Assembly (NCBI RefSeq): GCF_000716715.1 | Contig: NZ_JNYJ01000062.1 | Coordinates: 1-42,629 of the forward strand | From: Dactylosporangium aurantiacum | GTDB lineage: Bacteria > Actinomycetota > Actinomycetes > Mycobacteriales > Micromonosporaceae | Direction of reading: 5' to 3' | Length of the DNA stretch: 42,629 nt | Part shown: one piece after another, positions 23,692 to 31,884 of the stretch | Layout: every line of letters starts with the position of its first letter | How positions within the stretch are numbered: the stretch's first letter is position 1 | The notes under the pieces: generated by a model | Database searches by the model: none | What the model was told of the DNA's origin: nothing | Seen by the model: the letters and a program-made list of their open reading frames with translations, nothing else | Program-made: the position numbers and the translations under genes

Positions 23692-24315
23692 TCACTCCAG
23701 GCGGCGCAGGGCCTCGCTCATGTCGACGACGTCGGCGTACTTGGCGTCGAGGTCGAACAGGTTCGCCTCGTGCGGGCCGGGGGCCCGGTCGGCGCACGCC
23801 TCGCGCACGACCATCGGCCGGAAGCCGTGCTGCAGCGCGTCGACGGCGCTGGCCCGCACGCAGCCGGAGGTCGAGTACCCGCCGACGACGACGGTGTCGG
23901 CGCGCCGGGCGGTCAGCCAGGCGGCGAGCGCGGTGCCGGCGAACGCGCTCGCGTGGTGCTTGCGTACGACGAGGTCCCCGGGCGCCGGGGCGAGCTCGGG
24001 CGGCAGCGCGGCGAGGGGCGAGCCGTCGGCGAAGACCCGCAGCCCGGGGACCTTCGTGGCGAACAGCGGCGCCTCGGCGCACGTCTCGTCGGCGAAGCCG
24101 ACGGCGGTGAACGCGACCGGCCGGCCACCGGCCCGGGCCGCGCCGAGCAGCGACGTCATCGCGGTGAGGGCGGCGGCCGCCGTCGCGCAGAACAGCGGCG
24201 AGCCCGGCGACAGGTACGCCAGCACCGGGTCCACGAGCAGCAGGGCGGGGCGCTCGCCCCAGCCGAGCCGCCGGGCGAACCCGGCACCGGCGTAGTCGGC
24301 GTCCAGACCGGACAT
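23692..24315 (-). CDS. Isochorismatase-like cysteine amidohydrolase (N-carbamoylsarcosine/maleamate amidase type)
   Basis: 207-residue hydrolase with the Asp-Lys-Cys triad of the family: LLLVDPVLAYL (Asp), VVRKHHASAFAGT (Lys) and GGYSTSGCVRASAVDALQ with Cys152. The C-terminal VREACADRAPGPHEANLFDLDAKYADVV is very close to N-carbamoylsarcosine amidohydrolase and to maleamate amidohydrolase of nicotinate breakdown, rather than to true isochorismatases. The expected reaction is hydrolysis of a carbamoyl or amide group with release of ammonia. Its ATG overlaps the stop of the CoA-transferase gene, so the two are co-translated. A hydantoinase-like gene nearby would make a fitting preceding ring-opening step (inference). 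Confidence 0.85.
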   Translation of the reverse strand: MSGLDADYAGAGFARRLGWGERPALLLVDPVLAYLSPGSPLFCATAAAALTAMTSLLGAARAGGRPVAFTAVGFADETCAEAPLFATKVPGLRVFADGSPLAALPPELAPAPGDLVVRKHHASAFAGTALAAWLTARRADTVVVGGYSTSGCVRASAVDALQHGFRPMVVREACADRAPGPHEANLFDLDAKYADVVDMSEALRRLE

Positions 24316-25508
24316 CAGACGACGCCGTCCACGCGCAGCTTGTCCAGGTCGTCGGCGGTCAGGCCGAGCAGGCCGCCGTACACGTCGGTGTTGTGCTGCC
24401 CGAGCGTGGGCCCGGCCCAGCGGATCTCGCCGGGGGTGTCGGACAGGCGGGGCGCGGGGGCCTGCATGGGCAGCGCCCCGAAGTCCGGATGCGGTACGTC
24501 CACAATGGACTTCCGGGCGGCGAAGTGCGGGTCGGCGAGCATGTCGGCGGGGCGGTAGATCTTGCCGGCCGGTACCCCGGCGGCGTGCAGCAGCGCGAGC
24601 GTCTCGTCCGCGGGCAGGGTCGCGGTCCAGGCGGCGATGAGCTCGTCGAGCTCCTGCTGGTTGGCGCCGCGGGCACCGTGCGTGGCGTAGCGGGGGTCGG
24701 CGGCCAGCGCCGGGCGGCCCATCACCTCGCACAGTCGCGCGAAGACGGTGTCGCGGTTGCCGGCGATGAGGATGTCGACGCCGTCGGCGGTCGGGTAGGC
24801 GTTGCTCGGCGCGACGTTGGGCAGGATCGCGCCGGTGCGTTCGCGCTGGTAGCCGGCGACGACCCACTCCGGCAGCAGCGACTCCATGTACGTGAGGACG
24901 GCCTCGTAGATGGCGGAGTCGACGACCTGGCCGCGGCCGGTGCGCTCGCGGGCGTGCACCGCCATCACGGCGCCGTAGGCGGCCATGGTGCCGGCGAGCG
25001 CGTCGCCGAGGGAGACCCCGACGCGGCTGGACGGGCGGTCGGGCTCGCCGGTGACGTGCCGGATGCCGCCCATCGCCTCGCCGATCGAGCCGAACCCGGC
25101 GCGCGGGGCGTACGGGCCGGTCTGCCCGTACCCGGTGACCCGCACGAGCACGAGCCGCGGGTTGATCGCGGACAGCTCCGGGTACCCGAGCCCCCAGCGC
25201 TCCAGGGTGCCCGGCCGGAAGTTCTCCACGAGGACGTCGGACTCCGCGACGAGCCGCCGCACCAGGTCCTGCCCGGCGGGGGTGCGCAGGTTGCAGGTGA
25301 CGGACTTCTTGTTGCGCGCCACGACCGGCCACCACAGCGACTGGCCGTGCGGCTTCTCCCGGCCCCACTCGCGCATCGGGTCGCCCTTGCCGGGATCTTC
25401 GAGCTTGATGACCTCGGCGCCGAAGTCGCCGAGCAGCTGCCCGGCGAACGGGCCGGCGAGCAGCGTCCCGGTCTCCAGGACACGGATGTCGGACAGAGGA
25501 CCAACCAT
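24315..25508 (-). CDS. Family III CoA-transferase, second copy
   Basis: 397-residue CaiB/BaiF-family CoA-transferase. It shows RVLETGTLLAGPFAGQLLGDFGAEVIKLE at the N-terminus, VARNKKSVTCNLRT, SDVLVENFRPGTLERWGLGY, and SLGDALAGTMAAYGA where the nucleophilic Asp is expected. The ATG at 25508 lies only eight bases after a TACACT -10 candidate on the minus strand, so the mRNA may be leaderless. It is divergent from the HMG-CoA-lyase-like gene, with an operator-like element between them, and coupled to the amidase gene. It would activate a carboxylic acid intermediate for the lyase step. Confidence 0.92.
   Translation of the reverse strand: MVGPLSDIRVLETGTLLAGPFAGQLLGDFGAEVIKLEDPGKGDPMREWGREKPHGQSLWWPVVARNKKSVTCNLRTPAGQDLVRRLVAESDVLVENFRPGTLERWGLGYPELSAINPRLVLVRVTGYGQTGPYAPRAGFGSIGEAMGGIRHVTGEPDRPSSRVGVSLGDALAGTMAAYGAVMAVHARERTGRGQVVDSAIYEAVLTYMESLLPEWVVAGYQRERTGAILPNVAPSNAYPTADGVDILIAGNRDTVFARLCEVMGRPALAADPRYATHGARGANQQELDELIAAWTATLPADETLALLHAAGVPAGKIYRPADMLADPHFAARKSIVDVPHPDFGALPMQAPAPRLSDTPGEIRWAGPTLGQHNTDVYGGLLGLTADDLDKLRVDGVV
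24498..24510. repeat. Interspersed palindrome GTCCA(C/T)TGTGGAC, copy in CoA-transferase gene
   Basis: On the minus strand GTCCATTGTGGAC; related copies occur at 17761-17772 and 31092-31104. It encodes Ile-Val-Asp using the codon ATT, which is rare in this gene. Confidence 0.4.
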
Positions 25509-25537
25509 GGTTCCGCAGTGTACGGTTTGGAAACGTT

Positions 25538-25553
25538 GTTTCGCTAGAGGAAC
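25538..25553. promoter_or_regulatory. IclR2 operator candidate 1 (GTTTCGCTAGAGGAAC)
   Basis: Imperfect palindrome in the 57-bp gap between the divergent CoA-transferase and HMG-CoA-lyase-like genes, just upstream of the latter's GGAGG ribosome site. It shares GTTTCGCTA and GGAAC with the copy at 36508-36524. Confidence 0.55.
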
Positions 25554-25565
25554 CGGAGGTGAGCG

Positions 25566-26495
25566 GTGACCGGAGTGGAGATCGTCGAGGTCGGCCCGCG
25601 GGACGGGCTGCAGAACGAGCGGATCCTGCTGCCGACCGAGGTGAAGGTCGACTACATCACGCGCGCCCTGGACGCCGGCATCCGCCGGATGGAGGCGACC
25701 GCCTTCGTGCACCCCGCCCGGGTACCGCAGATGGCCGACGCGGAGGCGGTGATGGCGGCGGTACCGCGCCGCGCCGGCGTCACCTACATCGGCCTGGTGC
25801 TCAACCGGCGCGGCCTGGACCGGGCCCTCGCCGCCGGGGTCGACGAGGTCAACGTCGTGGTGGTCGCCTCCGACGAGTTCTCCCGCCGCAACCAGGGCAC
25901 CGGCGTGCGGGAGGCCCTCGACGCGTGGCACGACATCGCCGGCGGCGCCGCGGCGGCCGGGATCCCCGCGTCGCTGACGATCGCGGCGGCGTTCGGCTGC
26001 CCGTTCACCGGCGAGGTCCCCGCCGACCGGGTGCAGGCGATCGCCGCCGCGGCGCTGCCGGGCGGCCCGCGGGAGATCGCGATCGCCGACACGATCGGCG
26101 TCGGCGTGCCGACCCAGGTGCGTGCGCTCGTGGCGGCGATCCGTGAGGTGGCCGCGGACGTGCCGCTGCGCGCGCACTTCCACAACACCCGTAACACCGG
26201 CTACGCCAACGCCGTCGCGGCCCTGGAGGCCGGCGTGGCGGCGCTCGACGCCAGCACCGGCGGGATCGGCGGCTGCCCGTTCGCGCCCCGGGCCACCGGC
26301 AACATCGCCACCGAGGACCTCACGTACCTGCTGGACCGCATGGGCGTGCGGACCGGCCTGGACCTGCCCGCGCTCGCCGCCACCGGCACCTGGATCGGCG
26401 AGCGGCTCGGCACCGCCGCGCCGGCACTGCTCGGCCGCACCGACACGTTTCCACCATCGCCGCCGAATGGAAGCGGTGTCTCCGTCACGCCGTGA
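25566..26495 (+). CDS. HMG-CoA lyase-like enzyme (DRE-TIM metallolyase)
   Basis: 309-residue TIM-barrel lyase. Key residues are present: VGPRDGLQNE with catalytic Arg12-Asp13, the EATAFVHPARVPQMAD segment, HFHNTRNTGYAN with metal-binding histidines, and GGIGGCPFAPRATGNIATEDL with the active-site Cys loop. It is therefore predicted to be active on a 3-hydroxy-3-methylglutaryl-CoA-like thioester, releasing acetyl-CoA or another acyl-CoA plus an oxo acid. The GTG start is fixed by GGAGG six bases upstream. Divergent from a CoA-transferase that could make its substrate. A bidirectional terminator lies downstream. Confidence 0.92.
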   Translation: MTGVEIVEVGPRDGLQNERILLPTEVKVDYITRALDAGIRRMEATAFVHPARVPQMADAEAVMAAVPRRAGVTYIGLVLNRRGLDRALAAGVDEVNVVVVASDEFSRRNQGTGVREALDAWHDIAGGAAAAGIPASLTIAAAFGCPFTGEVPADRVQAIAAAALPGGPREIAIADTIGVGVPTQVRALVAAIREVAADVPLRAHFHNTRNTGYANAVAALEAGVAALDASTGGIGGCPFAPRATGNIATEDLTYLLDRMGVRTGLDLPALAATGTWIGERLGTAAPALLGRTDTFPPSPPNGSGVSVTP

Positions 26496-26599
26496 CCGGC
26501 GCTCGGCTGAACATCGCCAACGGCGTGCGGGAGTTCTCCCACGGTCCCGGCGGACGTGGACACCGGGCGATGCCCGCACGCCACCGCGCGACGCCCGGA

Positions 26600-26635
26600 G
26601 CCCGGGCACCGCGGTCCTACGACCGCGGGCCGGGC
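26600..26635. terminator. Bidirectional terminator between converging lyase and hydantoinase genes
   Basis: Inner perfect 8-bp stem CCGCGGTC/GACCGCGG with a CTAC loop, extended by an outer 6-bp GCCCGG/CCGGGC stem. It stands in the 157-bp intergenic region where both genes end. Confidence 0.7.
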
Positions 26636-26652
26636 GGTCCGCGGATCCGAGG

Positions 26653-28077
26653 TCAGCGGGGCAGGAAGGTGCCGCGCGGGGTGCCCACGACGGCGCCGGC
26701 GCGGTACGCGACCTCGCCGCGCAGCACGGTGGCGACCGGCCAGCCGCGGACCTTGCGGCCGGCGAAGGGGCAGTGGTCCTGGCCGGACAGCAGCAGGTCG
26801 GTGCTGACCTCCTGTTCGAGGTCGGGGTCGACGACGGTGAGGTCGGCGTCGTGGCCGACGAGCAGGGAGCCCTTGCGGGGCCACAGGCCGTACGCGCGGG
26901 CCGGGTTGGCGGAGACCAGCTCGGCGACCCGGTGCGGGGCGAGGCCGCGGCGGTGCATGCCCTCGCTGAGCAGGATCGGGTACAGCAGGCCGGTGCCGCC
27001 GAAGCCGGGCAGCGCCGGCCACAGCGCGTCGCCCTTGTGCTCCTCCAGGCAGCAGGCGTGGTCGGAGGCGACCCAGTCGACCTTGCCGGACAGCACGCCG
27101 GCCCAGAGGGCCTCGCTGTCGGCGGCGCTGCGGATGGGCGGGTTCACCTTGCCGCCGAGGCCGGACAGCTCGTCGTAGTTGAGGCAGAGGTGGTGCAGGG
27201 TGACCTCGGTGCGCAGGTCCAGGTCGGGGCGGGCCAGCCGGGCCTCGGTCGCGGCGGCGAGCGCCTCGCCGCTGGACAGGTGCAGCAGGTTGACCGGGCA
27301 GGCGGTCGCCGCGGCGAGGGTGGTCGCCTCGCCGATCGCGACCCGTTCGGTGAGCGGCGGGCGGGCGTCGGAGTACGCCTTGAGCGTCTGCGGGTCGCCG
27401 GCGGCCCGGACCCGCTCGATGAACAGCCGCATCAGCTCCGCCTGCTCGCAGTGCAGCGACAGCGACACCCGCCGGTCCGTGTCGCGGCCGGCGGCGGCGA
27501 CGGCCTCCATGATCTGGTACAGGTGGCCGAGGTCGTACTCGTCGCTCATCGTGAACGCCTTGGCGTCGCGGGAGTCGGCGGACAGGTTGAAGCCCTTGTA
27601 GAACATGTAGTACTTGAACGAGCTGATCCCGTGCCGGTCCACCAGCGCGGGCACCTCGCCGACCTGGCGGGTGTCCATCGGCGCGAGGTGGAAGCCGAAG
27701 TCGGTCCAGGAGTGGCCGGACACCGCGGCGACGACCTCGGGCAGGATCTCCTCGTAGGGCCCGGTCCTGTTCAGGTAGTGCTGGCCGGTGCGGAAGTACG
27801 ACAGCACGCTGGTGGCGCCGCCGACCAGGGACGAGCGGGTCTCCTCGGCCGCGTCCAGTGCCAGCGGCCGGTAGATGCCCAGGTGGTAGTGCGCGTCGAC
27901 ACCGCCGGGGAAGACCAGCTTGCCGGCGGCGTCCAGGACCTCCTCGGCGTCGGCGGCCGGGATGTCCTCCCCGATCGCCGCGATCCGCCCCGCCCGGGTC
28001 GCGAGGTCCGCCCGCACCGAGCCCACGTAGGGCAGGACCAGCGTGCCGTTCTTCACCAGCAAGTCGTACCGCGACAA
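26653..28077 (-). CDS. Dihydropyrimidinase/hydantoinase-like cyclic amidohydrolase
   Basis: 474-residue metal-dependent hydrolase of the cyclic amidohydrolase group (dihydropyrimidinase, hydantoinase, allantoinase). Metal ligands: H63 and H65 in GGVDAHYH, K155 in SSFKYYMFYK (the carbamylated-lysine position), histidines in SLHCEQ and LLHLSS, and the Asp of ASDHACC. It would hydrolyse a cyclic amide bond. The start is TTG 28077, as no ATG or GTG fits; AAGGAG lies about ten bases upstream. Divergent from the third CoA-transferase, with an operator-like element overlapping its TACATT -10 box (28112-28107). With the amidase at 23692 it could open and strip a ureide or imide ring (inference). Confidence 0.88.
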   Translation of the reverse strand: MSRYDLLVKNGTLVLPYVGSVRADLATRAGRIAAIGEDIPAADAEEVLDAAGKLVFPGGVDAHYHLGIYRPLALDAAEETRSSLVGGATSVLSYFRTGQHYLNRTGPYEEILPEVVAAVSGHSWTDFGFHLAPMDTRQVGEVPALVDRHGISSFKYYMFYKGFNLSADSRDAKAFTMSDEYDLGHLYQIMEAVAAAGRDTDRRVSLSLHCEQAELMRLFIERVRAAGDPQTLKAYSDARPPLTERVAIGEATTLAAATACPVNLLHLSSGEALAAATEARLARPDLDLRTEVTLHHLCLNYDELSGLGGKVNPPIRSAADSEALWAGVLSGKVDWVASDHACCLEEHKGDALWPALPGFGGTGLLYPILLSEGMHRRGLAPHRVAELVSANPARAYGLWPRKGSLLVGHDADLTVVDPDLEQEVSTDLLLSGQDHCPFAGRKVRGWPVATVLRGEVAYRAGAVVGTPRGTFLPR

Positions 28078-28097
28078 CTGACCTCAACTCCTTCGCC

Positions 28098-28114
28098 GTT
28101 TCGCTCAATGTAAC
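28098..28114. promoter_or_regulatory. IclR2 operator candidate 2 (GTTTCGCTCAATGTAAC)
   Basis: 14 of 17 bases match the copy at 36508-36524. It overlaps the -10 candidate of the hydantoinase gene and sits a few bases upstream of the -35 candidate of the CoA-transferase gene. Confidence 0.6.
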
Positions 28115-28118
28115 GGGG

Positions 28119-28148
28119 TTTCCATTTTGGCGGTAGTGCCGCTAGGCT
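28119..28148 (+). promoter_or_regulatory. Candidate promoter giving a leaderless CoA-transferase mRNA
   Basis: TTTCCA (28119-28124), 18 bases, TAGGCT (28143-28148). The GTG start is only seven bases after the -10 box and there is no ribosome binding site, so transcription probably begins at or next to the start codon. Confidence 0.4.
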
Positions 28149-28154
28149 CTGCTG

Positions 28155-29351
28155 GTGGAACCGCAGCCCGCCCTGGCAGGGATCACCGTCGTGGACGTGT
28201 CCACCCTGTTCGCCGGCCCCCTCGCCGCCACCATCCTCGGGGACTTCGGCGCCGACGTCATCAAGATCGAGCATCCGGTGAAGGGTGATCCTGCCCGCGG
28301 CCACGGCCCCGCCAAGGACGGCGTGCCGCTGTGGTGGACGCTGCTCGGCCGCAACAAGCGCTGCGCCACCCTGAACCTGTCCCGCCCCGCCGGCGCGGAC
28401 CTGCTCAAGCGCCTGCTGGCCGGGGCCGACGTGCTGATCGAGAACTTCCGGCCCGGCACGCTGGAGCGCTGGGGGCTCGGCCCGGACGTCCTCGCCGAGG
28501 TCAACCCGCGGCTCGTCGTCGCGCGGGTCACCGCGTTCGGCCAGTTCGGCCCGTACGCGGCCCGGCCCGGCTTCGGCACCCTCGCCGAGGCGATGAGCGG
28601 CTTCGCGGCCATCACCGGCGAGCCCGGCGGCCCGCCGACCCTGCCGCCGTTCGGCCTGGCCGACGGCATCGCCGCCATCGCCACCGCGCAGGCCGTGACC
28701 ACCGCCCTGCTCGCCCGGCACGCCACGGGCACCGGGCAGGTGGTCGACGTGGCCATCATCGAGCCCATCCTGACCCTGCTCGGGATGCAGCCCATGGTGT
28801 ACGACCAGCTCGGCGTCATCCAGGCACGCACCGGCAACCGGAGCGTGAACAACGCGCCCCGCAACACGTACCGCAGCCGCGACGGCCGATGGCTGGCCGT
28901 GTCGACCTCCGCCCAGGCCGTCGCGGAGCGGGTGCTGCGGCTCGTCGGGCATCCGGAGGTCGTCGACGAGCCGTGGTTCGCCGCCGGCGCGACCCGCGCC
29001 CAGCACGCCGAACTGCTCGACGCCTACGTCGGGGACTGGATCGCGGCCCGCGACGCCGACGAGGTGATCGCCGCGTTCGAGGCCGCCGAGGCCGCGGTCG
29101 CGCCGATCAACGACATCGCCGGCGTGTTCGCCGACCCGCAGTACGCGGCGCTGGGCACCCTGCGGGCCGTCGACGACCCGGTCCTCGGGCCGGTGCGCAT
29201 GCAGAACGTGCTGTACCGGCTGTCGGCCACCCCCGGCGACATCCGCTGGACCGGCCCGGCGCTCGGCGCCCACAACGACGAGATCTACCGCGACCGGCTC
29301 GGCCTCGCCGACGACGACATCGCCGGGCTGCGCGCCGACGGGGTGCTGTGA
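28155..29351 (+). CDS. Family III CoA-transferase, third copy
   Basis: 398-residue CaiB/BaiF-family enzyme: TVVDVSTLFAGPLAATILGDFGADVIKIE, GRNKRCATLNLSRPAG, ADVLIENFRPGTLERWGLGP, and GLADGIAAIATAQ carrying the likely nucleophilic Asp. It heads a three-gene operon with the cyclase-family hydrolase (stop and start overlap, TGATG) and the MmgE/PrpD gene. It is clearly related to the copy at 24315-25508 but is not a recent duplicate. GTG 28155 is taken as start because the family N-terminus follows at once; the message may be leaderless. It presumably forms the CoA thioester of a dicarboxylic or hydroxy acid. Confidence 0.92.
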   Translation: MEPQPALAGITVVDVSTLFAGPLAATILGDFGADVIKIEHPVKGDPARGHGPAKDGVPLWWTLLGRNKRCATLNLSRPAGADLLKRLLAGADVLIENFRPGTLERWGLGPDVLAEVNPRLVVARVTAFGQFGPYAARPGFGTLAEAMSGFAAITGEPGGPPTLPPFGLADGIAAIATAQAVTTALLARHATGTGQVVDVAIIEPILTLLGMQPMVYDQLGVIQARTGNRSVNNAPRNTYRSRDGRWLAVSTSAQAVAERVLRLVGHPEVVDEPWFAAGATRAQHAELLDAYVGDWIAARDADEVIAAFEAAEAAVAPINDIAGVFADPQYAALGTLRAVDDPVLGPVRMQNVLYRLSATPGDIRWTGPALGAHNDEIYRDRLGLADDDIAGLRADGVL

Positions 29352-30148
29352 TGCCCGACTTCCTCGCCGGTGCCACGGTCCTGGACCTCGCGCAGCCGAT
29401 GCGGCGCGGCATGCCCCAGTCGCCGAACCATCCCCCGTTCCGGATGGCCCTCGAACGCCGCCACGGCGACCTGGTCCGCCCCGACGGCGGTTCGGCCGCG
29501 AACGAGATCGTCGTCACCGGCGGCCACGTCGGCACCCACGTCGATGCCCTCGCGCACGTGTCGCAGGACGGCGTGCTGCACGGCGGGGTGCCGGCCGCCT
29601 CCGTGCAGAGCCACCTCGGCTTCACCTCGCACGGCATCGAGTCCTTCGAGGTGTTCGTCGGCCGGGCCGCGGTCCTCGACGTGGCCCGGGTCCACGGCGT
29701 GCCCGTCCTGCCCGCCGGGTACGAGATCACCGCCGAGGACCTCGACGCCTGCGGCGTCGCCGTGCACCCCGGCGACGCCGTCCTCATCGGCACCGGCTGG
29801 TCGCGCCGCTGGGACGAGCCCGACGCGTTCGTCGGCCAGCGCGACGGCACCCCCGGCCCGGGCGTCGCCGCCGCCGCGTGGCTCGCCGCCCGCGGCGCGC
29901 GGGTCGTCGGCGGCGAGACGATCGCGTTCGAGCGCATCCCGCCCGGCCGCGGGCACGCGGTGCTGCCCGTGCACCGGCTGCTGCTGGTGGAGCGCGGCGT
30001 GCACATCGTGGAGACGATGCGGCTGCACCCGCTGCTGGACACCGGCGTCACCGAGTGCCTGCTGGTGCTCAACCCGCTGCCGATCGTCGGCGCCACCGGC
30101 GCCCCGGTCCGGCCCCTGGCCATCCTGCCCGCCGGCGGCACGGCGTGA
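29351..30148 (+). CDS. Cyclase-family hydrolase (kynurenine formamidase-like fold)
   Basis: 265-residue protein of the cyclase family (Pfam Cyclase; includes bacterial kynurenine formamidase and isatin hydrolase). The metal motif is plain: GGHVGTHVDALAHV (HxGTHxDxxxH, about residues 58-71). Other conserved parts are LDLAQPMRRGMPQSPNHPPF and DAVLIGTGWSRRWDEPDAF. Such enzymes hydrolyse amide or cyclic amide bonds using a divalent metal. Coupled on both sides (TGATG with the CoA-transferase, GTGA with MmgE/PrpD). It is the third possible C-N hydrolase of this island, which points to a nitrogen-containing substrate, without proving it. Confidence 0.9.
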   Translation: MPDFLAGATVLDLAQPMRRGMPQSPNHPPFRMALERRHGDLVRPDGGSAANEIVVTGGHVGTHVDALAHVSQDGVLHGGVPAASVQSHLGFTSHGIESFEVFVGRAAVLDVARVHGVPVLPAGYEITAEDLDACGVAVHPGDAVLIGTGWSRRWDEPDAFVGQRDGTPGPGVAAAAWLAARGARVVGGETIAFERIPPGRGHAVLPVHRLLLVERGVHIVETMRLHPLLDTGVTECLLVLNPLPIVGATGAPVRPLAILPAGGTA

Positions 30149-31581
30149 CGGCCCCGGGCCGCGACGGCGGCACCGCCGCGGGGCGTGACGGCGGCACGGC
30201 GGTGCGGCGGCTCGCCGAGTTCGCCGTCGCCTGCCGCGAGCGGCCGCTGCCGGCCGCGGTCGTCGCCGACGTGCCCGCCCGGGTCCTGGACATCCTCGGC
30301 CTGGCCCTCGCCGCGTACGGCGACCCCGACGCCGACGCCGCCCCCGCCGTGCTGCGCTCGGTGCGCCGGTGGGGCGGCACGGCCGAGGCGACCGTCATCG
30401 GCTCCGGCGACCGGCTCCCCGCCCCCGCGGCCGCGCTCGTCAACGGCACCCTCGCCCACTCGCTCGACTTCGACGACACGCACCTGCCGTCGGTGCTGCA
30501 CCCGTCCGCGTCCGTCGTGCCCGCCGCCCTCGCCACCGCCGAGGCGGCCGGCGCGTCCGGCGCCGCCGTGCTGGCCGCCGTCGCCGCCGGCGTGGAGCTC
30601 ACCGACCGGCTCGGCATGGCCGCCTACGACCCGGCCATCGCCAACTCCGTCTTCTTCGACCGCGGCCTGCACGCCACCTCGATCTGCGGCGCGATCGGCG
30701 CCGCGGCCGCGGCGGCGCTGCTGCTCGGCCTCGACGCGCCCGGGGTGGCCTCGGCGATGGGGGTCGCGGCCAGCATGGGCGCCGGGCTCATCGAGGCCAA
30801 CCGCACCGGCGGCACCGTCAAGAAGATGCACTGCGGCTGGGCCGCGCACGCCGGTGTGAGCGCCGCCTACCTCGCCGCCGACGGGCTCACCGGCCCGCCG
30901 ACCGTGCTGGAGGGCAGGTTCGGCTTCTTCAGCGCGTACACCGGCGGCCGCTGCGACGACAACGCGCTGCTCGGCGACCTCGGTGACCGGTGGGAGCTGC
31001 TGCGCACCGCGTTCAAGCCCTACCCGTCCAACCACTTCACCCACCCCGGCATCGACTGCGCCCTGGCGCTGCGCGCCGCCGGCCTGGACCCGTCCACTGT
31101 GGACTGGATCGAGCTCGGCGTGCCGGCCCCGACGCTGCGTACCATCGCCGAGCCGGCCGCGGAGAAGGTCCGTCCGCGCAGCACCTACCACGGGAAGTTC
31201 TCCGGCCCGTACACCGTCGCCACCGCCCTGCTCGGCGGCGGCGGCCTCGGCGTCGGCCTGGACGACTTCACCGGCCCCCTGGACCCTGCCCGGCTCGCCC
31301 TGGCCGCGAAGGTCCGGTGCGTCCCCGACGAGCGGGCCACGGCCATCTTCCCGCACGCGTTCGCCGCCGTCCTGCGGGTCGGCACCGCCGGCACCGTGCA
31401 CGAGCACCGCGTCGACGCGTCCCGCGGCAGCGCCGAGGCACCACTGTCCCCGGCCGACCTGGCCCGCAAGTTCACGGCCAACGCCGCCCGGGTCCTGTCA
31501 CCTCCGGCGGCCGAGGCCCTGGCCGCCCGCGCCACCGCCCTGGCCGACCTGCCGACCGTGGCCGCCCTGCTGCGAACCTGA
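30145..31581 (+). CDS. MmgE/PrpD-family dehydratase or decarboxylase
   Basis: 478-residue member of the family containing 2-methylcitrate dehydratase (PrpD) and cis-aconitate decarboxylase. The all-alpha N-terminal domain carries GTLAHSLDFDDTHLPSVLHPSASVVPAAL; the central HCGWAAHAGVSAAYLA and AFKPYPSNHFTHPGIDCALAL are typical. The first about 20 residues (TAPGRDGGTAAGRDGGTA) are a short low-complexity duplication and may not be translated if an in-frame GTG at 30201 is used. The reaction would be dehydration or decarboxylation of a tricarboxylic-type intermediate. Last gene of the CoA-transferase operon. Confidence 0.9.
   Translation: MTAPGRDGGTAAGRDGGTAVRRLAEFAVACRERPLPAAVVADVPARVLDILGLALAAYGDPDADAAPAVLRSVRRWGGTAEATVIGSGDRLPAPAAALVNGTLAHSLDFDDTHLPSVLHPSASVVPAALATAEAAGASGAAVLAAVAAGVELTDRLGMAAYDPAIANSVFFDRGLHATSICGAIGAAAAAALLLGLDAPGVASAMGVAASMGAGLIEANRTGGTVKKMHCGWAAHAGVSAAYLAADGLTGPPTVLEGRFGFFSAYTGGRCDDNALLGDLGDRWELLRTAFKPYPSNHFTHPGIDCALALRAAGLDPSTVDWIELGVPAPTLRTIAEPAAEKVRPRSTYHGKFSGPYTVATALLGGGGLGVGLDDFTGPLDPARLALAAKVRCVPDERATAIFPHAFAAVLRVGTAGTVHEHRVDASRGSAEAPLSPADLARKFTANAARVLSPPAAEALAARATALADLPTVAALLRT
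31092..31104. repeat. Interspersed palindrome GTCCACTGTGGAC, copy in MmgE/PrpD gene
   Basis: Perfect dyad with one central base. Encodes Ser-Thr-Val-Asp with the codon ACT, unusual for this gene. Same element as at 17761-17772 and, with one change, 24498-24510. Confidence 0.4.
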
Positions 31582-31884
31582 CCACGCGCCACGGACCCGC
31601 CGCCGCTGGGCCGGGCCGCCGCGGCGCGAATGAGGTCCGTCGCGAAGGCGCTGCTGTCGACTGCCCCGTCCGGGTCGAGGCGCTGCGGGACCCGTCCGTG
31701 GTCCAAGCGCCGAGCTGAACCTCGTGCCGCCGGCCGGGGCCGTGCGGACCCCCGCGGCGGCGACCAGCGTCCGGCGCCGGCCCTGCCTGTCCGTGGTCGG
31801 GCTGCGTGCCTGTGGGCCATGACGCGGGGCCGGCGGCGCACGACGTGCCACGCCGGCACGGGTGCCCGCGACGCCGGAAAGGGC
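31582..31884. other. 303-bp gap between converging genes, no gene seen
   Basis: No reading frame here looks protein-like. The only structure seen is a 6-bp GC hairpin (CGTGCC/GGCACG, 31844-31860) that could end the methyltransferase or MmgE/PrpD transcript. Confidence 0.5.

Noticed and set aside
29107..31407. Long minus-strand frame opposite the CoA-transferase, cyclase and MmgE/PrpD genes
   Set aside because: Spans three well-supported coupled genes and has no recognisable domain.
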